A stretch of DNA of 64,000 bases from positions 62,001 to 126,000 of the forward strand of contig NZ_JAIPUS010000009.1 of assembly GCF_020055675.1 (NCBI RefSeq). The letters run 5' to 3'. This DNA is from Marivita sp. (lineage in GTDB: Bacteria > Pseudomonadota > Alphaproteobacteria > Rhodobacterales > Rhodobacteraceae). The notes below the pieces were generated by a model that saw only the letters and a program-made list of their open reading frames with translations, was not told the origin of the DNA and did not search any database. Positions 21,556 through 33,042 of the stretch are shown piece by piece. How positions within the stretch are numbered: the stretch's first letter is position 1; each line of letters starts with the position of its first letter. A program made the translations under genes and the position numbers.

Positions 21556-21601
21556 GCCCGCCCCCAAGTTCCCTAATTCCTGTCGTCACCGGAGTGACCC
21601 C

Positions 21602-22630
21602 ATGACCTGCAAAATCGCCATTATCGGTGCCAGCGGCTATACCGGAGCAGAATTGCTGCGCCTGACCGCCACGCATCCCGACATCGAGATCGCCGCTTTG
21701 GCCGCCAATTCCAAGGCCGGCCAGACCATCGCGCAGGTGTTTCCCTTCCTGCGCCATCTTGATCTGCCGCCGCTGGTGCCTTGGGAAGACGTCGATTTTT
21801 CGCGGATCGACCTGTGCTTCTGCGCGCTGCCGCACAAGACAAGCCAGGAGGTGATCTCGAAACTGCCGACACATCTCAAGATCGTCGATCTTTCGGCGGA
21901 TTTCCGGCTGCGCGATCCGGCGGATTATGAAAAATGGTACGGGACGCCGCATGCTGCGGTGCAGATGCAGAAAGAGGCGGTCTACGGGCTGACCGAGTTC
22001 TACCGCGACGATATCAGGGATGCACGGCTGGTTGCCGGTACCGGCTGCAACGCGGCGACCGGGCAATACATGCTGCGCCCGCTGATCGAAGACCGGGTGA
22101 TCGGGCTCGGGGACATCATCCTCGATTTGAAATGCGCCGTCTCGGGGGCAGGCCGGTCGCTCAAGGAAAATCTTTTACATGCGGAGTTGTCCGAAGGCGT
22201 CAATGCCTACGCGGTGGGCGGCACGCATCGTCACCTGGGTGAATTCGATCAGGAATTCAGCGCGCTGGCGGGCGAAGAGGTGCGGGTCCAGTTTACGCCG
22301 CACCTGATCCCGGCAAACCGGGGCATTCTTGCCACCGGGTATGTCAGCGGCGATGCGCAGGCGGTGCATGGCGCGCTGAGCCGCGCCTATGCCGATGAGC
22401 CGTTCCTCGAGGTGCTGCCGTTTGGCGAAACGCCCTCGACCCATCATGTGCGCGGATCGAACCTGTGCCATATCGGCGTCACCGGCGACCGGATCCCGGG
22501 GCGTGCGATTGTCGTGGCGGCGCTCGACAACCTGACCAAGGGATCGTCGGGGCAGGCGCTCCAGAATGCGAACCTGATGCTGGGGCTTGAAGAAACGACG
22601 GGACTTTTGCTGGCTCCCTGTTTCCCGTAA
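21602..22630 (+). CDS. argC: N-acetyl-gamma-glutamyl-phosphate reductase
   Basis: [40 protein letters not shown], internal ATG at 21602. Confidence 0.96.
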   Translation: MTCKIAIIGASGYTGAELLRLTATHPDIEIAALAANSKAGQTIAQVFPFLRHLDLPPLVPWEDVDFSRIDLCFCALPHKTSQEVISKLPTHLKIVDLSADFRLRDPADYEKWYGTPHAAVQMQKEAVYGLTEFYRDDIRDARLVAGTGCNAATGQYMLRPLIEDRVIGLGDIILDLKCAVSGAGRSLKENLLHAELSEGVNAYAVGGTHRHLGEFDQEFSALAGEEVRVQFTPHLIPANRGILATGYVSGDAQAVHGALSRAYADEPFLEVLPFGETPSTHHVRGSNLCHIGVTGDRIPGRAIVVAALDNLTKGSSGQALQNANLMLGLEETTGLLLAPCFP

Positions 22631-22724
22631 GCTCTGGTCAGCAGACTGCGGCATTTTGATCTGCCTCAGTTTGCGCGTGGCATGATAGTGAATATATACG
22701 GATAGCTATAGTCGAGAGGTCCCG

Positions 22725-23180
22725 ATGGCTCTGAAATCGCTCAAGAAGCAACGCCGTATCCAGGTCATCGCATTGGCGACGATCGCGCTGGTGTTGTCCA
22801 CCGCGCTCGTCGGATACGGGATGCGCGACGGAATAAACTTTTTTCGCTCTCCCAGTCAGGTGATGGCAGAGCCACCCGCGGCCAACGAAACGTTTCGCAT
22901 CGGCGGGCTGGTCGAGGCAGGATCCATCGTGCGCGGACAGGGATCGACCGTGTCATTCTCCGTGACGGATGGCGGCGCCACCGTGCCGGTGACCTATTCT
23001 GGTGTCTTGCCCGACCTCTTTTCGGAAAACGAAGGCATGGTCGGTACTGGAAAATACGTGAACGGCGTATTCGAGGCGTCGGAAATCCTTGCGAAACACG
23101 ACGAGGAATACATGCCGGCCGAAGTTGTGGATGCTCTCAAGGAGCAGGGCACCTACAAGGACCCCAAAGCAGGAAGCTGA
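22725..23180 (+). CDS. ccmE: Cytochrome c maturation heme chaperone CcmE
   Basis: Single N-terminal TM, FRIGGLVEAGSIVR, ASEILAKHDEEYMPAEV heme-binding His/Tyr motif. Confidence 0.95.
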   Translation: MALKSLKKQRRIQVIALATIALVLSTALVGYGMRDGINFFRSPSQVMAEPPAANETFRIGGLVEAGSIVRGQGSTVSFSVTDGGATVPVTYSGVLPDLFSENEGMVGTGKYVNGVFEASEILAKHDEEYMPAEVVDALKEQGTYKDPKAGS

Positions 23181-23219
23181 CGCGCCGCGCCCTTCTTCTC
23201 TTTCCAAATATGCAAAAAA

Positions 23220-23240
23220 GCCGGGCGCGCAGCGCCCGGC
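23220..23240 (-). terminator. Terminator downstream of eno
   Basis: GCCGGGCGC-gca-GCGCCCGGC with an adjoining A-run (23214-23219), a U-tract on the minus strand. Confidence 0.85.
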
Positions 23241-23270
23241 CTGTCGGATTTTCCGAAGGAAAATTCGAAA

Positions 23271-24590
<1,320 letters not shown>

Positions 24591-24621
24591 TCAGGGCCGG
24601 AGGCAAAGTAAACGGGTCCTT

Positions 24622-24633
24622 GGTAGCGCTAAC
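24622..24633. promoter_or_regulatory. CceR-like operator upstream of eno (one mismatch)
   Basis: GGTAGCGCTAAC, about 74-85 bp upstream of the eno start; one mismatch to GTTAGCGCTAAC seen upstream of zwf. Confidence 0.55.
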
Positions 24634-25519
24634 GGGGCTCCTGCAGGCCCGATATCGCTTGCCGATGCAGTCTGTGTTCGCGCAGAACGGTATAGATGCC
24701 AGAGGCCACCACAAGCGTGCCGCCGATGGCCATCCACAGGTCCACCGTTTCGCCGAAGAACGCGATACCCAGAACGACGCCGAAAAGCAGCCGGGTATAG
24801 CGGAACGGTGTGACGACCGAGATGTCGCCAACCCGCATGGCAGCGGTGATCGCATAATAGGCGGCAATCGTCGGGCAGACGGCGAGCGCCAGAAGCCCGG
24901 TTTGTGCCAGTGTCGGCACCTGCCACGGGGGTGTGAAGGGTATCAGAACCAGCGCGGCGACGAGGAAAGAGGCAAAGCCGACTGTCGCGAGTTGCAGGTT
25001 GCTGAGCGTCTTGGGGGCGGCGCGGGTGGACAGATCACGCATCGCCAGCGCCAGTGTCGCGCCAACCGCCAGCAGGGCGAGGATGTTGAAATCGGCCGTG
25101 CCGGGGCGCAGCACGATCATCACGCCAGTCAGCCCTACGAGGATCGCGAACCAGCGCCGCCAGCCGACTTTTTCCCCGAACACCAGAACCGCGCCGATGG
25201 CCACCAAAAGCGGGCCGGCCTGCGTCACGCTGGTCACCAGCGACAGCGGGGTCAGGGCAAGCGCATTGACCATGAAGAGCGCCGCGGCGATCTCGGCCAG
25301 GCCCCGTGTGGCGACCGCCGGGTGGCGCAGGCCGCGGGTCAGCACCGGCTGGCCCCTGGCACGGCAGAGCAGAAGGAAAAAGCTCGTGCCGCAGACCCCC
25401 ATGGTCATGACGATCTGGCTGAGCGACAGGCTGTCCGAGAGCGTCTTGATCCCGACATCGCCAAGCGCAAATCCCGCCATGGCGAGGATCATGAGGATTA
25501 TACCCTGAAGATTCTGCAT
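24629..25519 (-). CDS. EamA/DMT family transporter
   Basis: About 10 TM segments; duplicated EamA pattern. Confidence 0.9.
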   Translation of the reverse strand: MQNLQGIILMILAMAGFALGDVGIKTLSDSLSLSQIVMTMGVCGTSFFLLLCRARGQPVLTRGLRHPAVATRGLAEIAAALFMVNALALTPLSLVTSVTQAGPLLVAIGAVLVFGEKVGWRRWFAILVGLTGVMIVLRPGTADFNILALLAVGATLALAMRDLSTRAAPKTLSNLQLATVGFASFLVAALVLIPFTPPWQVPTLAQTGLLALAVCPTIAAYYAITAAMRVGDISVVTPFRYTRLLFGVVLGIAFFGETVDLWMAIGGTLVVASGIYTVLREHRLHRQAISGLQEPR

Positions 25520-25665
25520 CCCTGCGTGCTAGGCGCATTTGCCGGGTGCCACCAGCCCTGATTCACAAAAGGATCGACGGGGCGGGGAACCCTGTGGTGT
25601 TGCGGGCGCCGTATTCCTTGCCTGTATTCTTTGCCTGTGCAACGACAGCCTGCGGACCGGGATGT

Positions 25666-26076
25666 TCATTTCTTCATCGGCACGCCGTAGAGTTCGAGCT
25701 TGTGGCCCTTGAGCTTGTAGCCCAGTTTCGCGGCGATTTTTTCCTGGAGCGCCTCGATCTCGGGGTCGACAAATTCGATGACCTTGCCGGTGTGCAGGTC
25801 GATCAAGTGGTCATGGTGATCGCGCTCGGCGTCTTCATAACGCGCCCGACCATCGCCGAAATCGACTTTTTCGAGGATCCCGGCCTCTTCAAACAGCTTG
25901 ACCGTTCGGTACACCGTGGCAAGCGAGATGTTCGGGTCGACGCCGGCCGCCCGTGCATAGAGCTCTTCGACATCGGGGTGGTCGTTGGAGCTTTGCAAAA
26001 CCCGTGCGATGGTCCGCCGTTGGTCCGTCAGGCGCAGCCCTTGGGCTTCGCAGCGCAAGATGATCGTATCGGACAT
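25666..26076 (-). CDS. Fur family metal regulator (Fur/Mur type)
   Basis: GLRLTDQRRTIARVLQSSNDHPDVEELYARA...ISLATVYRTVKLFEEAGIL, HHDHLIDLHTGKVIEF. Confidence 0.93.
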   Translation of the reverse strand: MSDTIILRCEAQGLRLTDQRRTIARVLQSSNDHPDVEELYARAAGVDPNISLATVYRTVKLFEEAGILEKVDFGDGRARYEDAERDHHDHLIDLHTGKVIEFVDPEIEALQEKIAAKLGYKLKGHKLELYGVPMKK

Positions 26077-26162
26077 CGCCCAAGCCTCGTGTCGTGGTGC
26101 GACGCGTTTTAGCCAACTGTACCGGTCATGACCATAAGCGGGCGGCTAAAAATCCAACCGGA

Positions 26163-27026
26163 TCAGGCCGGAACTGGCGGCCACGCGCGTCGCCGCAGGT
26201 GCCGAAGATATAGTGCCAGCGTCGTTATCACGATCGCCCCGCCCGTGATCATGTTGATATTGGGCGTTTCGGCCAGAAACCACCAGACCCAGAACGGACC
26301 AAGCACTGTTTCGAGCAGAAGCACAAGACTGACATTGACCGATGCGGTGTGCCGGGATGCTTCTGACATCAGGTAAAAGGACAGCGGCAGCACGAGGAAG
26401 CTGGCAACAGCGATGGCCCAAGTGGTGCCGGCGCCCATTGCGGCGGGTGATGTGACGCTGAAGGCCGTCAGCCCGGCCAGCATCGAACCTGTGCCAATGG
26501 CGGGCAGAAGTGGAATATCCGGGTTGTGACGCAGAAGCGTGAAGCTGAGCGCGAGACTAAGCGCCACGCCCAGGCCGCAGGCCACGCCGATCAACGCAAG
26601 GGGCGAAATCGCCATGTCCCCCTTGCCGGTCATGGCAAGAACGATCCCTGCGCAGACAACCACGATGGTGACCCAGGTCGCCGGGCGGGTCGGCTGGCGG
26701 TAGAGCAGCCATGACAGGACGGCGGCCCAGATCGGAACCGTGGCCACCGCGATCAGCACAAGCGCGACCGGCGCCATTGCGATGGCAGGGGCAAAGAGCG
26801 TGGCATTCGCCGCTTGCGCCAGCACCAGCCCGACCCCGACTTTCGAGGCAAGGCGCGCGTAGTGTCGCATCTGTCCGGCCAGCGTGGCCGCGACGAGAAA
26901 ACACGCGCCCATGGCTAACCCGCGCCATGCCACCAACGGTGCCGCATCGAGGCCGGACAGACGGATAAGAAGAGCGTCCGGCGTCAGGATCAGGACACCG
27001 AGACAGGCGAGCAAAATGCCTTTCAT
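26163..27026 (-). CDS. EamA/DMT family transporter
   Basis: About 10 TM segments; 287 aa. Confidence 0.9.
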   Translation of the reverse strand: MKGILLACLGVLILTPDALLIRLSGLDAAPLVAWRGLAMGACFLVAATLAGQMRHYARLASKVGVGLVLAQAANATLFAPAIAMAPVALVLIAVATVPIWAAVLSWLLYRQPTRPATWVTIVVVCAGIVLAMTGKGDMAISPLALIGVACGLGVALSLALSFTLLRHNPDIPLLPAIGTGSMLAGLTAFSVTSPAAMGAGTTWAIAVASFLVLPLSFYLMSEASRHTASVNVSLVLLLETVLGPFWVWWFLAETPNINMITGGAIVITTLALYLRHLRRRAWPPVPA

Positions 27027-27042
27027 GGGGGGTATATCACAT

Positions 27043-27840
27043 TCAGCTGTAAAGTGGCTGAACGCCCATTTGCAGATGCAGGCTGTTCACCGTCGGCTGG
27101 TCGAGATCCATGCACCGGGCCAATGTGTCCAGGTATTGCGCTTCGGGCTGGGTATCGAGGCGGATTGTCATCAAGGATGCGGAGTAGACCTGCGCGCGCA
27201 GCGCCTCGGGCGTATCCTTGGCGAGGCTTTCGGCATCGACCGGTGCCGCGAGCTGTTCCTGCACAAAGGCGATGTCGTCGGGATCGGCGTCGTCGCCCAC
27301 GGTTTCGAGGATCTTTGCGCGCTCGGCCTCGTCGATGCCGCCATCGCTCTTTGCGGCCTGGATCATCGCGCGCAGCATCAGGGACGCGGTTTCCTCGGCC
27401 TGGGGTGCGGTGGCCCCGGATTTATTGATCTGGTCGAGCATGTCGCCCGTGCTTTTGCCGGTTGCCGTGGCCGCGCCGCCCGCTGCGGCAAGAATACCGG
27501 CAAGACTTGCACCGCCCTTGCCCCCCATCTGGGACAGCAGGCCGCCGTCATTGCCCGTGTCCTGTGTCTGGCCAGAGGCGCCACCGCCCATCATCGCGGC
27601 AAGGTCGAGACCGCCGCCCTGGAATTTTTCCATGAACCCGGAGAGCGGGTTGTCGCCACCGCTGCTACCACCGCCGAGCATCTGTCCCATCTGCGCCTGC
27701 ATCTTGGCCATCGGGTTGTCGCCTTCGACTTGCGCGCCGCCCGACAGGCCGCTCATCCCGTTGCTGCCAGAGAATTTATCAACGCCGCGCGCAGCGGCAT
27801 ACCCGATGGCCATCTTGGCCAGTGTTCCCATGAGACTCAT
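27043..27840 (-). CDS. TerB/DUF533-like protein with Gly/Met-rich N-terminal region
   Basis: MSLMGTLAKMAIGYAAARGVDK..., C-terminal helical domain LMLRAMIQAAKSDGGIDEAERAKILE typical of YebE/DUF533. Confidence 0.85.
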   Translation of the reverse strand: MSLMGTLAKMAIGYAAARGVDKFSGSNGMSGLSGGAQVEGDNPMAKMQAQMGQMLGGGSSGGDNPLSGFMEKFQGGGLDLAAMMGGGASGQTQDTGNDGGLLSQMGGKGGASLAGILAAAGGAATATGKSTGDMLDQINKSGATAPQAEETASLMLRAMIQAAKSDGGIDEAERAKILETVGDDADPDDIAFVQEQLAAPVDAESLAKDTPEALRAQVYSASLMTIRLDTQPEAQYLDTLARCMDLDQPTVNSLHLQMGVQPLYS

Positions 27841-27916
27841 AACGCTCCTCCGAAATTGATTCCGTCCACGATGACAGATTCTCCATTCGGAAGCGACTGT
27901 TATGGCCGCGCGCGGG

Positions 27917-29335
27917 TCAGGTCCCGCAGAATGTGGCGTGGACCACCTCGTTCGATCTGGGGGGGAGCCGCAGATCGTTACAGGACTCGTCATCCTCGTA
28001 TGGGTTGGCATAGGCCGCATTGAGACGGTGGAACGGCGCATCGTCGCCGGCAATCGCAGCGGTGATCATGTCTTCGATGCGGTGATTGCGCGGGATCAGC
28101 GCGGGGTTAACCGACCGCATTCGCCCCTGTGGGTCGTCTTCGCCATCGAGCCTGGCTTGCCAGCCCACGGCCCATTGGTCGAACCCGGTGGGGTCCGCGA
28201 ACTGGTCGCGTGCGGTGCCGTCGACCAGGCCCCGGAATGTGTTGGTGAAATCTGTCTCCGACACCTGCATGAGCGACAGCAAATCGGTCACAAGCTGCGC
28301 ATCCTCGGGCTTGGGGTCGGAGATGCCGATCTTGGCGGCAAAGCGGGTCAGCCATTCGGCGCGGATCATCTCGGGCATGGTGTGAATTTGTGCCGTGAAC
28401 GGGTCGACCGCCGCTTCGGGGTCGGGCATCAGGCTCAGGAGTGCCGTTGCCAGCTGCGCCATGTTCCACACGATCATGTCGGCCTGCGCGGCATAGCTGT
28501 AGCGCCCGAACCGGTCGATCGACGAATAGACGGTTTCGGGGTGATAGCTGTCCATGAAGGCGCAGGGGCCGTAATCGATGGTTTCGCCCGAGATGCTGCA
28601 ATTGTCAGTATTCATCACGCCGTGGATGAAGCCAAGGCTGAGCCATTGTGCGACCAATGCCGACTGTTTGTGCATCACGGCATCGAGGAAACGCGCGGGG
28701 TCGGTGGCATCTGGATAATGACGGTCCACCGCGTAGTCGAACATCGTTTGCAAAGCGGTCGTGTCGCCACGCGCGGCAAAGACCTGGAACGTGCCGACTC
28801 GCAGGTGGCTTTGCGCGACGCGGGTCAGCACTGCACCGGGCAAGGGGCGTTCGCGGACCACCTTCTCGCCCGTGCGAACAGCGGCCAGAGCGCGGGTTGT
28901 GGGCACGCCCAGCGCGTGCATCGCTTCGCTGACGACGTATTCGCGCAACACCGGCCCAAGCCAGGCGCGCCCGTCCCCCATGCGGGAATAGGGCGTGCGG
29001 CCCGATCCCTTGAGCTGGATGTCGCGTCGGATGCCGTCTGTCCCAACGGTTTCGCCCAGCAGAACGGCGCGGCCGTCGCCCAATTGCGGATTGTATTGGC
29101 CGAACTGGTGGCCGGCGTAAAGCTGTGCAAGCGGCGCCGCACCGCCGGGCACGGCATTGCCGGCAAACACGGCTGCGAGGTTCGGATCGTCCAGCCCGTC
29201 GATGCCCAGATCTCGGGCCAAGGGCGCGTTCACCGCGATCAGCGACGGTGCTTTGACGGGTTCTGGTTGGACACGGGCGAAAAAGCCATCGGGCAAGGCA
29301 GCATAGCTGTTGTCGAAGGGGATATGTAGGGTCAT
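27917..29335 (-). CDS. selO: SelO (YdiU/UPF0061) family protein adenylyltransferase
   Basis: LAQLYAGHQFGQYNPQLGDGRAVLLGE, QLKGSGRTPYSRMGDGRA, HGVMNTDNCSISGETIDYGPCAFMD. Confidence 0.95.
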   Translation of the reverse strand: MTLHIPFDNSYAALPDGFFARVQPEPVKAPSLIAVNAPLARDLGIDGLDDPNLAAVFAGNAVPGGAAPLAQLYAGHQFGQYNPQLGDGRAVLLGETVGTDGIRRDIQLKGSGRTPYSRMGDGRAWLGPVLREYVVSEAMHALGVPTTRALAAVRTGEKVVRERPLPGAVLTRVAQSHLRVGTFQVFAARGDTTALQTMFDYAVDRHYPDATDPARFLDAVMHKQSALVAQWLSLGFIHGVMNTDNCSISGETIDYGPCAFMDSYHPETVYSSIDRFGRYSYAAQADMIVWNMAQLATALLSLMPDPEAAVDPFTAQIHTMPEMIRAEWLTRFAAKIGISDPKPEDAQLVTDLLSLMQVSETDFTNTFRGLVDGTARDQFADPTGFDQWAVGWQARLDGEDDPQGRMRSVNPALIPRNHRIEDMITAAIAGDDAPFHRLNAAYANPYEDDESCNDLRLPPRSNEVVHATFCGT

Positions 29336-29434
29336 GCCGTCAATATAGGGTCAGGCGGGCCATGTCTCCAGTGGCTTGTCTTGGCGAAATCGGCGCTATC
29401 CTACATTGGAAGTAAACTTAAAGGAGTATCCCGC

Positions 29435-29971
29435 ATGGTTGCCTCGACGACATATGGCATGAGTCTCAAGGACCGGCCCGAATTCGCATCGAAACCGAAA
29501 CCGCTCTGTTTCCCGCCAACCGCAAGCGTGGCCGAGGCGGTGACCGAGATGAGCGCGAAGAATTTCGGGTCCGTCGTTGTCGTTGACGACGATCAGAAAG
29601 TGATCGGGATCGCCACAGAACGCGATGTGATGAAAAAGCTGGTCAATGTCGGGAAAGATGCGAAGACCACAACGCTTGCCGATATCATGACGCGTGATCC
29701 GAAACTGGCAAAGGCGACGGATGACGTGGTGGATTGGTTGCGGATCATGTCGAATGAACGCTTCCGCCGCTTGCCGGTGGTGGATGACGAAGGCCGCATC
29801 GAGGTGATCTTTACCCAGGGCGATTTTGTCAGCTACACGTGGCCGGACCTGCTTTATCAGGCCAAGGAGCTGGCCAAGGCCAGTGTCGGGCGCAACTATC
29901 CGATCTGGCTGATCGGCGGGGGCGTCATGCTGTATTCGCTGCTGATGATCATCGTCGTGTCGTCGATCTGA
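29435..29971 (+). CDS. CBS domain protein with C-terminal TM segment
   Basis: Two CBS repeats (GSVVVVDDDQKVIGIATERDVM; RFRRLPVVDDEGRIEVIFTQGDF) and a C-terminal hydrophobic helix. Confidence 0.88.
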   Translation: MVASTTYGMSLKDRPEFASKPKPLCFPPTASVAEAVTEMSAKNFGSVVVVDDDQKVIGIATERDVMKKLVNVGKDAKTTTLADIMTRDPKLAKATDDVVDWLRIMSNERFRRLPVVDDEGRIEVIFTQGDFVSYTWPDLLYQAKELAKASVGRNYPIWLIGGGVMLYSLLMIIVVSSI

Positions 29972-29974
29972 CGC

Positions 29975-30421
29975 TCAGAGCGTGCGCGTCATATAGGTAT
30001 AGCCGTGCCGGGTGATGAACTTGGCGCGGTGATAAAAGCTCTTTAGGGCATCATCGCTTTGCTGTGCTTCAAGGTGCAGGGCGCGGATGCCGCCAACGCG
30101 CAGAGCCTTGGCCAGTGCATTGAGCGCCTCGGACCCCATTCCGCGCTTGCGCACGGCGCTGCGCACGAAAAGTTCGTCCACGATGGCGTGCATGCCGCCA
30201 TATTCAACAGACCATCCGAAAGAAACCACGACATATCCCACCGGCGCACGGCGCGGTCCGATGAGCCAGACCGCGCCATGCGGGCTGCCTTGCAGCAGTG
30301 GCAGGATGGCGTCGTGCTGATGCTCGGCCGTGGTGGCGAACCCTTGATGGTCGTGAAACGCGGCAACCAACGGCAGCAGCTTTGGCAGATCCTCGGGCTT
30401 GGCAAGGTGCAGGGATCTCAT
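29975..30421 (-). CDS. GNAT family N-acetyltransferase
   Basis: DELFVRSAVRKRGMGSEALNALAKAL acetyl-CoA binding motif. Confidence 0.88.
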   Translation of the reverse strand: MRSLHLAKPEDLPKLLPLVAAFHDHQGFATTAEHQHDAILPLLQGSPHGAVWLIGPRRAPVGYVVVSFGWSVEYGGMHAIVDELFVRSAVRKRGMGSEALNALAKALRVGGIRALHLEAQQSDDALKSFYHRAKFITRHGYTYMTRTL

Positions 30422-31359
30422 AGCCGGGACAACCGGTTTGTCAGCAATTCAAAAAAACCGTCGGCGTCTATATCGCCCATGAACATCGCGTTTGGCGCGC
30501 GCCCGCTCACGCGCCACCAGTCGGCAACGGTCATCCCAAGTGTCAGCTCGGACTGCGTTTCGATTTCGACATTGATGTGCCGTCCCGTGAACAGCTCCGG
30601 CTGTATGAGGTAGGCGGTCACACAGGGGTCGTGAAGCGGTGCACCGGCGTTGCCGTATTTTTCCTTGTCGAACCGTTCGAAGAAATCCGTCATCTCGGCC
30701 ACCGCAACGCCAACCGGGCTGCCCATGGCGCGGAAGGCGTCGTTGCGCGGAGCGGTGACAAGCGCCTTGTGGGTCACGTCCAGTGGCATCACGGTGATGG
30801 GCGCACCGCAGGCAAAGACCATTCTGGCGGCCTCGGGGTCGACATGGATGTTGAATTCCGCCGCCGGGGTGATGTTGCCCACCTCGAAATAGGCACCGCC
30901 CATCAGCACGATCTCCTGGATGCGGCTGGCAATATCGGGTGCACGGTCCAGGGCGGTGGCGATATTGGTCAGCGGTCCAAGCGGGCAGAGCGTGACGGTC
31001 CCCGCGGGGGCGCGGCGCAGCGTGTCGATGATGAAGTCGACGCCGTGCCGGTCCTGAAGCGGCATGGTCGGGTCGCGAAGGGTCGGACCGTCGAGGCCGG
31101 TCTTGCCGTGCACATGCTCTGCCGTGATCAGCTTGCGAGCGATCGGTGCATCGCACCCGGCAAAGACCTTCGTGTCAGGTTTGCCCGCCAATTCGCAGAC
31201 GATCCGCGCGTTCCGTTCCGTCAGTGTCAGCGGTACGTTGCCCGCAACGGCGGTGATGCCCAGAACCTCGATCTCCTCGGGTGAGGCCAGCGCAAGCAGT
31301 ATGGCGACCGCATCGTCCTGGCCCGGATCGGTGTCGATGATGATTTTGCGGGGTGGCAT
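30418..31359 (-). CDS. Nucleoside hydrolase (inosine-uridine preferring family)
   Basis: MPPRKIIIDTDPGQDDAVAILLALAS; overlaps the GNAT gene by 4 bp. Confidence 0.94.
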   Translation of the reverse strand: MPPRKIIIDTDPGQDDAVAILLALASPEEIEVLGITAVAGNVPLTLTERNARIVCELAGKPDTKVFAGCDAPIARKLITAEHVHGKTGLDGPTLRDPTMPLQDRHGVDFIIDTLRRAPAGTVTLCPLGPLTNIATALDRAPDIASRIQEIVLMGGAYFEVGNITPAAEFNIHVDPEAARMVFACGAPITVMPLDVTHKALVTAPRNDAFRAMGSPVGVAVAEMTDFFERFDKEKYGNAGAPLHDPCVTAYLIQPELFTGRHINVEIETQSELTLGMTVADWWRVSGRAPNAMFMGDIDADGFFELLTNRLSRL

Positions 31360-31538
31360 CGGAACCTCCTTGGCTGGGTGGGTGGTGGCACGCGGCAGAG
31401 GCGGGATCAAGCGCGTTGATGACAGGCGGGCGGCTGCTTGCCGCTGCTATGAGATCCCGGCCGGCATCGGTTATTGCAGTGTCGCTTCGGAATGATACTC
31501 TTGTCTGCGAAAGACAGAAATACGTTTACATCTGGTCC

Positions 31539-31550
31539 GTTAGCGCTAAC
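31539..31550. promoter_or_regulatory. CceR-like LacI-family operator upstream of zwf
   Basis: Perfect 12-bp palindrome GTTAGCGCTAAC 37-48 bp upstream of the zwf ATG. Confidence 0.7.
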
Positions 31551-31587
31551 AAGTCCGCAAACCAATCAGAATCGGAAGGACCGTGCC

Positions 31588-33042
31588 ATGGTGTCCCGCG
31601 TTATTCCCGTTGATCCGTTCGACCTTGTCATTTTTGGCGGCACAGGCGATCTGGCCCGCCGCAAGATCCTGCCGGGTCTTTTCCGGCGGTTCTGTTCGGG
31701 GCAAATGCCCGAAGGATCACAGATCATCGGCGCCGCACGATCTGACATTGATGATGCAGAATATCGCAACATGGTGTCCGACGCCGTCGAGGAGTTCGGC
31801 GGTGGCCGGACATGCGAACGCGGCACGCTGGAGGCGTTTCTCGACACGATCCATTTCGTCACCACCGATGCAAAGGGTGATGGCGGCTGGAACGAGTTGA
31901 ACGGCAAGATGCGCCCGGACTGTGTGCGTGCGTTCTATTTCTCGGTTGGGCCGTCGCTGTTCGGTGATCTGGCCGAACGCCTGCATCGCTTTGGCCTGGC
32001 CACACCCGACAGTCGCATCGTGGTGGAAAAACCGTTCGGCCATGACCTGAAGTCTGCCAAGGCGCTCAACGCCACGCTGGCGCAACATTTCGATGAGGCG
32101 CAGATTTACCGGATCGACCATTATCTTGGCAAGGAGACGGTGCAGAACCTCATGGCCGTGCGCTTTGGCAATATGCTCTTCGAGCCGCTGTGGAACGCGC
32201 AATACGTCGATCACATCCAGATCACCGTGGCCGAGACCGTGGGTGTTGGCGGCCGGGGGAGCTATTACGACAAGTCCGGCGCGATGCGGGACATGGTACA
32301 AAACCACCTCATGCAGCTTTTGTGTCTTATCGCGATGGAGCCTCCGGCGAAGTTCGATCCGGATGCGGTGCGGGACGAAAAGCTCAAGGTGATCCGCGCG
32401 CTGGAGCCTGTAGATTGGCATCACGTCGTGCGCGGCCAATATGGCGCGGCCCGGGACGCGCCGAGCTATCGCGAGGATGTTGAGAATCCCAAGTCAAGCA
32501 CCGAAAGCTTTGTCGCGATGAAGTGCCATGTCTCCAACTGGCGCTGGGCCGGTACGCCGTTCTATATGCGCACGGGCAAGCGGCTCAAGGCGCGTACCTC
32601 CGAAATTGCAGTGGTGTTCAAGGACGCACCGCATTCGATCTTTGGCGTGGATGCGGGCCGGCACCGCAACGTGCTGGCGATCCGGTTGCAGCCGAACGAA
32701 GGAATGACGCTGGATGTGACGATCAAGGAACCGGGGCCGGGGGGGATGCGACTTCTGGATGTGCCGCTCGACATGAGCTTTGCCGAAACGCTGGGCGCCG
32801 AGGCCGAAGAGGCACCGGATGCCTACGAGCGGCTGATCATGGACGTGATCCGGGGGGACCAGACGCTCTTCATGCGGGGTGACGAGGTCGAGGCGGCCTG
32901 GGCCTGGACAGATCCGATCATCGCGGATTGGGTGATGCGCAACGACGTGCCAAAGGAGTACGAACCCGCGAGCTCCGGACCCGAAGACGCGCTGATGCTG
33001 ATGCATCGGGATGGACGCAAATGGCGAGAGGTGAAGGCATGA
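31588..33042 (+). CDS. zwf: Glucose-6-phosphate 1-dehydrogenase
   Basis: LVIFGGTGDLARRKILPGLF, RIDHYLGKETVQNLMAVRF. Confidence 0.97.
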   Translation: MVSRVIPVDPFDLVIFGGTGDLARRKILPGLFRRFCSGQMPEGSQIIGAARSDIDDAEYRNMVSDAVEEFGGGRTCERGTLEAFLDTIHFVTTDAKGDGGWNELNGKMRPDCVRAFYFSVGPSLFGDLAERLHRFGLATPDSRIVVEKPFGHDLKSAKALNATLAQHFDEAQIYRIDHYLGKETVQNLMAVRFGNMLFEPLWNAQYVDHIQITVAETVGVGGRGSYYDKSGAMRDMVQNHLMQLLCLIAMEPPAKFDPDAVRDEKLKVIRALEPVDWHHVVRGQYGAARDAPSYREDVENPKSSTESFVAMKCHVSNWRWAGTPFYMRTGKRLKARTSEIAVVFKDAPHSIFGVDAGRHRNVLAIRLQPNEGMTLDVTIKEPGPGGMRLLDVPLDMSFAETLGAEAEEAPDAYERLIMDVIRGDQTLFMRGDEVEAAWAWTDPIIADWVMRNDVPKEYEPASSGPEDALMLMHRDGRKWREVKA

